In this document: one piece after another, positions 1 through 5,906 of the stretch
Layout of the letters: every line of letters starts with the position of its first letter
How positions within the stretch are numbered: position 1 is the first letter of the stretch
DNA from: Candidatus Poribacteria bacterium
Lineage (GTDB): Bacteria > Poribacteria > WGA-4E > PCPOR2b
DNA: 5,906 bases
Reading direction: 5' to 3'
Assembly: GCA_027296925.1 (NCBI GenBank)
Contig: JAPUIP010000547.1
Location: 1 to 5,906, forward strand
Notes under the pieces: model-generated
What the model was told of the DNA's origin: nothing
Seen by the model: only the letters and a program-made list of their open reading frames with translations
The model's database searches: none
Translations under genes and position numbers: made by a program

Positions 1-144
1 GAGTTCATACATGAAAAGTCTCCAGAGTTACATCGGATATCATTCAAATCAAAGCAAGTGTCATCAGGTGAAAACGAAACGTCCCTCTAGCAAGTTTCAT
101 TCCCACACTTAACTCTGAAGAGCCAAAAGAAACAACTCAAATGA
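1..144. other. Non-coding stretch downstream of the acyl-CoA dehydrogenase gene
   Basis: This AT-richer stretch follows the dehydrogenase stop codon and runs to the window edge. No convincing gene or U-tailed terminator hairpin is visible on either strand. It holds an imperfect 12-base direct repeat (AGCAAGTGTCAT at 53-64 and AGCAAGTTTCAT at 89-100, one mismatch, 36 bases apart). It also has an 8-base inverted pair (CAGAGTTA at 23-30, TAACTCTG at 110-117) separated by 79 bases. Both are short enough to be chance. Confidence 0.6.
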
Positions 145-1332
145 TTAATATGACCGGGGCAGATCCAACACATGGGTGGCCAGATAGCCCAGCACCAGGT
201 TGTTGTTGACCGGCGCCACCTGATAGAGCCGCGTTTCCCGAAATTTGCGCTCCACATCGTATTCGTCGACAAAGCCGTAGCCGCCGTGCGTGTCGAGGCA
301 GATATTGGCAGCCTGCCAACTCGCCTCGGAGGAGAGCAGCTTGGCCATGTTCGCTTCGGCACCGCACCGTGCGTCAGCATCAAAGAGCGAGGCAGCTTTG
401 TAGCGGACGAGATCCGCCGCGACCACCGCTGCATAGGCGCGGGCGATGGGGAACTGCACGCCCTGGTTGCGGCCAATCGGTGCACCGAAGACCTCGCGCT
501 CGCGTGCATAGGCAGACGCTCGGTCAATAAACCAGTAGCCGTCGCCGATGGCCTCGGCCGCCAGCAGGATGCGCTCAGCGTTCCAGCCATCGATGACGTA
601 GCGGAAGCCATGCCCTTCCTCGCCGATCAGACTATCGAGCGGCAGCCGTAAATCCCGGTACCAGACCTGGTTGGTCGCGTAGTTGAACATGGTGCGGACG
701 GGCTGCACCTCTAAGGCGCCTTTTTGCTGTCGGGCATCGCGCAAATCAATCAGAAACAGGCTGAGCCCGCCGGTCCGCTTTTCGACCGCTTCGCGGGGCG
801 TGGTGTGCGCCAGCAACAACAGTAGATCTGACTGCTCGATGCGGCTGGTCCAGTTCTTGTGACCGTTGACGATGTACGCATCACCCTCACGCCGGGCGAA
901 GGTACGGATGCGCGTTGTATCCGAACCGGCTTCCGCCTCGGTGACAGAGAACGCTTGTAGCCGCAGTTCGCCGCTGGCGATGGCCGGTAGCCAGCGGTCT
1001 TTCTGCGTATCGCTGCTGTGGCGGAGTAGCGCGCCCATCAGATACATCTGCGCATGAAACGCCGCCGAGTTGCCGCCGGAGCGATTGATCTCTTCCAGGA
1101 CGATGCTCGCCTCCATCACACCCAAGCCCAGCCCCCCATATTCGCTGGGGATCAGGAGGGACAGAAAGCCTGCCTCCGTCAGCGCCTGGACAAAGGCTTG
1201 CGGATAGACACGGTCGCGGTCGGTTTCGCGCCAGTAGGTATCCGGGAATTGGGCGCAGAAATCGCGGATGCGGGTCCGGAGTTCCTCTTGTTCGGGAGAG
1301 AGCCGAAAATCCATCGTGTGTATACTGTCCAT
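145..1332 (-). CDS. Acyl-CoA dehydrogenase, subfamily with the catalytic Glu not in the usual YEGT position
   Basis: This is an FAD-dependent enzyme that introduces a trans-2,3 double bond into an acyl-CoA and passes electrons to electron-transfer flavoprotein in the cytoplasm. The 395 residues match the family's usual length. The order is an N-terminal helical domain (about 1-125), a beta domain (about 126-235) and a C-terminal helical domain (about 236-395). TEAEAGSD (131-138) is the first family signature. DTHGGYGF (347-354), followed by E357, R362 and E366, fits the second. R279 in ERxxFG and Q290 are expected FAD contacts. Where medium-chain enzymes have the catalytic Glu in YEGT, this protein reads APVN (373-376, Pro374). 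E253 in NAERILLA aligns with the catalytic Glu of isovaleryl-CoA dehydrogenase and is the likely base. From memory, a proteobacterial subfamily shares both the NAER and YQVAP motifs. The acyl substrate is unknown. Met7 (ATG at 1314) is an equally good start, because family members often begin MDF; neither start has a clear Shine-Dalgarno sequence. Confidence 0.95.
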   Translation of the reverse strand: MDSIHTMDFRLSPEQEELRTRIRDFCAQFPDTYWRETDRDRVYPQAFVQALTEAGFLSLLIPSEYGGLGLGVMEASIVLEEINRSGGNSAAFHAQMYLMGALLRHSSDTQKDRWLPAIASGELRLQAFSVTEAEAGSDTTRIRTFARREGDAYIVNGHKNWTSRIEQSDLLLLLAHTTPREAVEKRTGGLSLFLIDLRDARQQKGALEVQPVRTMFNYATNQVWYRDLRLPLDSLIGEEGHGFRYVIDGWNAERILLAAEAIGDGYWFIDRASAYAREREVFGAPIGRNQGVQFPIARAYAAVVAADLVRYKAASLFDADARCGAEANMAKLLSSEASWQAANICLDTHGGYGFVDEYDVERKFRETRLYQVAPVNNNLVLGYLATHVLDLPRSY

Positions 1333-1376
1333 CGGTATAAACGGCGGTTCTTAATCATCCGCCAATAACGCGAATA

Positions 1377-1418
1377 GACGGGGTCGCCCAGACGAGATCG
1401 CCTAGACGGGGTCGCCCA
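1377..1418. repeat. Three tandem 14-base units
   Basis: The units are GACGGGGTCGCCCA (1377-1390), GACGAGATCGCCTA (1391-1404) and GACGGGGTCGCCCA (1405-1418). A partial GAC (1419-1421) follows. The outer two are identical and the middle one differs at three positions. Seen as a direct repeat, 19 bases at 1375-1393 recur exactly at 1403-1421. The array lies in the gap between the GGT-like stop and the dehydrogenase start. Each full unit contains GGG-TCG-CCC, which could form only a very small hairpin. The function is unknown. It may be a small variable-number tandem repeat. Confidence 0.9.
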
Positions 1419-1430
1419 GACACAAATTTT

Positions 1431-3056
1431 TCAGTCCAGACCCGCGGCATGACGGCCGGCAGCCGGATCGCCGGCGGCATAGAGCATACCGCTGTCCTGA
1501 TCGATAGAGAGCATCACCGGTGTCGCAATTGGGGATGCCTTCGCTTCAAGCTGATGTCCACGCTGGGAAAGCTCCTGCTGAACGCTCGGGGCCACACGGT
1601 CGCTGATGGTCAACGATCCGGCCCGGATAAACGCCTCCTCGCGGTTGGGATTGGGATCAAAAGAGCCCTGATGATGGGCGGTGGCAAACCGCGGTGCGGT
1701 GACCGCTGCTTCCGGCTGCAGGCCAAACTCAACAAAATCGAGGAGCAAATTCAGGGTTGCCTGGTCTTGTAGATCGCCACCGGCAACGCTGATCGCCAGA
1801 ATCGGGCTGCCATCCTTGAGAACCAGCGTGGGGGTCAACGTAATGCGCGGGCGCTTTCCGGGCGCGATGCAGTTCGGATGCCCCGGCGTTGTATTCAGAC
1901 TCCGCAAGCGGTTACCGTAGGTGACGCCTGCGCGGCCACCATCGAGACTTTCACGAGCGACGTTGGCACTTGGCGTGGCGGCCACCACGTTACCCCAGCG
2001 GTCGGCAACCACGCAAGTCGTCGTCCCGCCAACGCCCGGCCGAAATACCCCTCCTTCGGCGAGCGGCTTCATGTTATACGGATCGCCGGGACGGGCTTCC
2101 AGCGAAGCCTTTTGCATATCGATCAGCGGCCGGCGAATCTCGGTGTAGGCGTCGGAAAGCAGAGTCGGCAACGGAACATCCACAAAGACCGGATCGCCGT
2201 AGTACACATCCCGATCGGCCATCGCCAGCTTGATGGCCTCAGCGACCACATGCACATAATCTGCTGAGAAGTGCCCCATCGCTTTGAGATTGAAACCTTC
2301 CAGCAAGCGCAATGCCTGACAGAGATAAGGTCCCTGGGTCCACGGACCGCACTTGCACACGGTGTAACCGCGGTAATTTACCGTCACCGGGTCTTCGACC
2401 AGCGTGACGTGGGCTGCGAGGTCTGCCTTACGCAGGAATCCGCCCCGCTCGATGTAAAACGCTTCTAAGTCCTCCGCAATGTCATCGCGAGACGGATTTC
2501 GCCCGTAAAAGCGGTTGCTTGCGGCTTGCAGTTTTTCCTCGCGGCTGCCGGCGGTGATCTGTTCCTCTTCGACCATCTTGCGTAGCGTGACGGCGAGTTT
2601 GGGGTGCCAAACCTCCTCCCCCGCGTCCAGAAGCGCGAGTGTCGGCGCCACGATTTCCTCAAACGTCTTGGTGCCATACCGCTGGAGCGTGGTGATGCAT
2701 AGGTCTACAACCGAGGGAACCGGGGCCATTTTCATGTCGCCCTCGCCGGGAATGCCATTTTTCATATACCAATCAATGGCTGTCTGGGAAAGCGGCGCGC
2801 GCCCCTGGCCAGAAAGCGATTTCACTACCCGATTTTCCGCATCAAAAATCAGGAGTGGCACTTCGCCCCCAATCGAGCACGCTCCGTGGTCTGTGACGTT
2901 CAGCGCGAGAATAGTGCCCGCCGCGGCGTCTGCCGCATTTCCGCCCTGAGCAAGAATCTCAACTCCGGCGGCGACTGCGTTGGCGCCACCCGCAGCCACG
3001 ACTCCTGTTTTGCTGACAGCCTTCCAACCTATGTTTTGCGCATCTGTGTTTTGCAT
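1431..3056 (-). CDS. Gamma-glutamyltransferase-family protein (Ntn hydrolase), divergent, probably cytoplasmic
   Basis: Members are made as one chain that cleaves itself before a Thr, which becomes the nucleophile for gamma-glutamyl hydrolysis or transfer, or for related amide cleavage. From Met1 at 3056 the protein has 541 residues. The N-terminal GGNAADAA and T345 in GGTTTCVVADRWGN are family hallmarks. T345 aligns with E. coli T391, giving a large subunit of about 344 residues and a small one of about 197. R86 (GQGRAP) fits the glutamate-carboxylate Arg, N365 fits N411, and G426-G427 the oxyanion glycines. Other pocket residues differ: E. coli Q430 and D433 align with R383 and S386, and S462-S463 with I405-T406. 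The oxyanion loop reads GGDLQDQ, recalling YwrD-type proteins (GGDxQPQ) rather than classical glutathione enzymes. There is no signal peptide, although E. coli GGT is periplasmic. The start was chosen because a strong Shine-Dalgarno sequence lies 7 bases upstream; a start at 3077 would put that site inside the gene. The substrate is unknown. Confidence 0.92.
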   Translation of the reverse strand: MQNTDAQNIGWKAVSKTGVVAAGGANAVAAGVEILAQGGNAADAAAGTILALNVTDHGACSIGGEVPLLIFDAENRVVKSLSGQGRAPLSQTAIDWYMKNGIPGEGDMKMAPVPSVVDLCITTLQRYGTKTFEEIVAPTLALLDAGEEVWHPKLAVTLRKMVEEEQITAGSREEKLQAASNRFYGRNPSRDDIAEDLEAFYIERGGFLRKADLAAHVTLVEDPVTVNYRGYTVCKCGPWTQGPYLCQALRLLEGFNLKAMGHFSADYVHVVAEAIKLAMADRDVYYGDPVFVDVPLPTLLSDAYTEIRRPLIDMQKASLEARPGDPYNMKPLAEGGVFRPGVGGTTTCVVADRWGNVVAATPSANVARESLDGGRAGVTYGNRLRSLNTTPGHPNCIAPGKRPRITLTPTLVLKDGSPILAISVAGGDLQDQATLNLLLDFVEFGLQPEAAVTAPRFATAHHQGSFDPNPNREEAFIRAGSLTISDRVAPSVQQELSQRGHQLEAKASPIATPVMLSIDQDSGMLYAAGDPAAGRHAAGLD

Positions 3057-3193
3057 AGACTTTCTCCTTTGCTTCATGGATTGATGCGAGCAGTCGTGAA
3101 TACGACACGTTCATCATCACATACCGCCACGGCTGCCCACCGATAAGGAATCACCACTGCTTGGCTTGACAAGTTCGCAAGCGCTTACATGGG
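3057..3193. other. Intergenic region between clpA and the GGT-like gene
   Basis: These 137 bases separate the clpA stop from the chosen GGT-like start and would form the 5' leader of the latter. They hold a strong Shine-Dalgarno site, annotated separately. A short hairpin (GTCGT-GAAT-ACGAC, 3093-3106) lies about 24 bases upstream of it. Near the clpA stop there is a 5-base dyad with a 9-base loop (3164-3182) and an 8-base palindrome AAGCGCTT (3179-3186). None is followed by a U-tract, so I see no intrinsic terminator after clpA. I also find no convincing -35/-10 pair. The gap could hold a promoter, but the sequence does not decide. Confidence 0.5.
3064..3069 (-). promoter_or_regulatory. Ribosome binding site of the GGT-like gene
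   Basis: On the minus strand AAGGAG lies exactly 7 bases before the ATG at 3056. This is near-ideal strength and spacing. It decides the start: the in-frame ATG seven codons upstream (3077) would place this site inside the coding region, and the extra residues (MKQRRKS) are not expected in the family. Confidence 0.85.
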
Positions 3194-5485
<2,292 letters not shown>

Positions 5486-5519
5486 TGCTCAAAAACCTAC
5501 GCGCAACTTCCGATAACCT

Positions 5520-5559
5520 CGTCCCAGTCCATTCTGACAGGTCAGAATCGACTGGGACG
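5520..5559. repeat. Long near-perfect inverted repeat (hairpin) between clpS and clpA
   Basis: The arms 5521-5538 and 5541-5558 pair at 17 of 18 positions around a 2-base centre, so the real loop is probably four bases. C5520 and G5559 add another pair, and T5519-G5560 could add a wobble. The only mismatch is at 5530 against 5549. The inner part, TTCTGAC-AG-GTCAGAA, is perfect. In the clpS-clpA transcript the stem starts about five bases after the clpS stop codon. No U-tract follows directly on either strand, so it is not a standard intrinsic terminator. The nearest T run on the transcript strand (TTTTT) lies more than 20 bases further on. Possible roles are a 3'-end stabiliser or processing site for clpS mRNA, or partial attenuation before clpA. 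A protein-binding palindrome or a dispersed repeat is also possible. Confidence 0.9.
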
Positions 5560-5564
5560 GCGTG

Positions 5565-5891
5565 CTATTCCTCTTCCAACGTACAAAGCAACGGGAATTC
5601 ATTGGCTTGGGCGAGTTGCGACACCTTGTTGACCTTCGCCTCGGCAATTTCATAAGTGTAGACGCCGGCAACCCCCACGCCCTGGTGATGCACCGCGAGC
5701 ATGATGTGCACGGCGTCCAGTTCGGACTTATGGAAGATGGTCTGCAGCACCTCGACCACAAACTCCATTGTCGTGAAATTGTCATTGTGGAGCAAGACCT
5801 TATACAACGGTGGCTTCTTGACTTTCTTTTGTGTCTCCGGAACCACCGCAACGTCATGTTCTTGTTCGTTGTCTTCTTCCCATTGGGACAT
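5565..5891 (-). CDS. clpS: ATP-dependent Clp protease adaptor ClpS
   Basis: ClpS is the bacterial N-recognin. It binds proteins whose first residue is Leu, Phe, Tyr or Trp and hands them to the ClpA N-domain. It also blocks other ClpA substrates. The 108 residues match the family's length (E. coli 106). A charged flexible tail (1-26) precedes the core, which starts at PPLYKVLLHND and ends with the family-typical FPLLCTLEEE. H68 in LAVHHQG corresponds to E. coli H66, M42 to the pocket gatekeeper M40, and N36-D37 to N34-D35. The next residue, usually Asp (E. coli D36), is Asn38. Two in-frame ATGs lie close together, at 5897 and 5891. The second was chosen because GAGGT (5902-5898) sits 6 bases before it but directly abuts the first. 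Only 9 bases upstream of the first ATG are visible, so the promoter lies outside the window. clpA follows after 79 bases, which suggests co-expression. Confidence 0.97.
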   Translation of the reverse strand: MSQWEEDNEQEHDVAVVPETQKKVKKPPLYKVLLHNDNFTTMEFVVEVLQTIFHKSELDAVHIMLAVHHQGVGVAGVYTYEIAEAKVNKVSQLAQANEFPLLCTLEEE

Positions 5892-5897
5892 CGTCAT

Positions 5898-5902
5898 ACC
5901 TC
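5898..5902 (-). promoter_or_regulatory. Ribosome binding site of clpS
   Basis: GAGGT on the minus strand lies directly against the ATG at 5897 but 6 bases before the ATG at 5891. Normal spacing favours the second ATG, so the protein should begin MSQWEE rather than MTMSQW. The site is close to the window edge, and sequence further upstream could change this reading. Confidence 0.65.
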
Positions 5903-5906
5903 GCGA

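Noticed and set aside
11..112. Short plus-strand frame of 33 codons starting at ATG 11
   Set aside because: It has no ribosome binding site in the few upstream bases and no recognisable protein. A frame this short is expected by chance.
87..611. 174-codon open frame on the minus strand
   Set aside because: It overlaps the acyl-CoA dehydrogenase on the same strand in another frame. Its protein is rich in Ser, Arg, Thr and Trp with no family motif, as expected of a shadow.
172..651. 159-codon open frame on the plus strand
   Set aside because: It lies antisense and wholly inside the dehydrogenase gene, whose family match is clear. There is no recognisable protein motif.
1334..1365. Possible minus-strand promoter for the dehydrogenase (TTGGCG at 1365-1360, then TTTATA or TATACC near 1341-1334)
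   Set aside because: The spacers of 18 and 20 bases and the poor -10 matches make this no better than chance. It is noted only because it would favour the ATG at 1314.
3164..3182. Possible terminator after clpA
   Set aside because: The stem has only five pairs with a nine-base loop, and no T-tract follows on the transcript strand.
5520..5559. Reading the clpS-clpA hairpin as a standard intrinsic terminator
   Set aside because: The stem is strong enough, but neither side has the immediate run of T residues that such terminators need.
5489..5857. 122-codon open frame on the minus strand
   Set aside because: It overlaps clpS in a different frame and runs through the intergenic hairpin. The Arg/Ser/Cys-rich translation is a shadow.

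Overview
The window carries four complete genes, all read from the minus strand. In transcription order they are clpS (5891-5565), clpA (5485-3194), a gamma-glutamyltransferase-like gene (3056-1431) and an acyl-CoA dehydrogenase gene (1332-145). The presence of ClpA with its adaptor ClpS points to a Gram-negative bacterium, most likely a proteobacterium or an allied lineage. The dehydrogenase resembles a proteobacterial subfamily. The DNA is moderately GC-rich in the genes and more AT-rich in the gaps. No species can be named from the sequence alone. There are no signs of phage, insertion sequences, CRISPR arrays or RNA genes.

Region 5891-3194 is the protein quality-control module. ClpS recognises proteins with destabilising N-terminal residues and delivers them to ClpA. 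ClpA is a double-ring AAA+ unfoldase that feeds substrates into ClpP, which is not in the window. Both proteins look intact, but each has an unusual residue at a normally conserved site (ClpS N38, ClpA R295). The 79-base gap between them holds the strongest non-coding signal here: a near-perfect 40-base inverted repeat that begins about five bases after the clpS stop and lacks a U-tract.

Region 3056-145 holds two metabolic enzymes with no evident link to the Clp genes or to each other. The gamma-glutamyltransferase-like protein keeps the Thr nucleophile and autoprocessing context, has no signal peptide, and has lost most of the residues that hold a gamma-glutamyl group in the E. coli enzyme. 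The acyl-CoA dehydrogenase has Pro where medium-chain enzymes carry the catalytic Glu, and probably uses a Glu on another helix. Three tandem 14-base units lie in the gap between these two genes.

The Clp pair is probably one transcription unit. The 137-base and 98-base gaps before the other two genes leave open whether they are co-transcribed. I see no undescribed multi-gene system. The points of interest are the clpS-clpA hairpin and the changed active-site residues.
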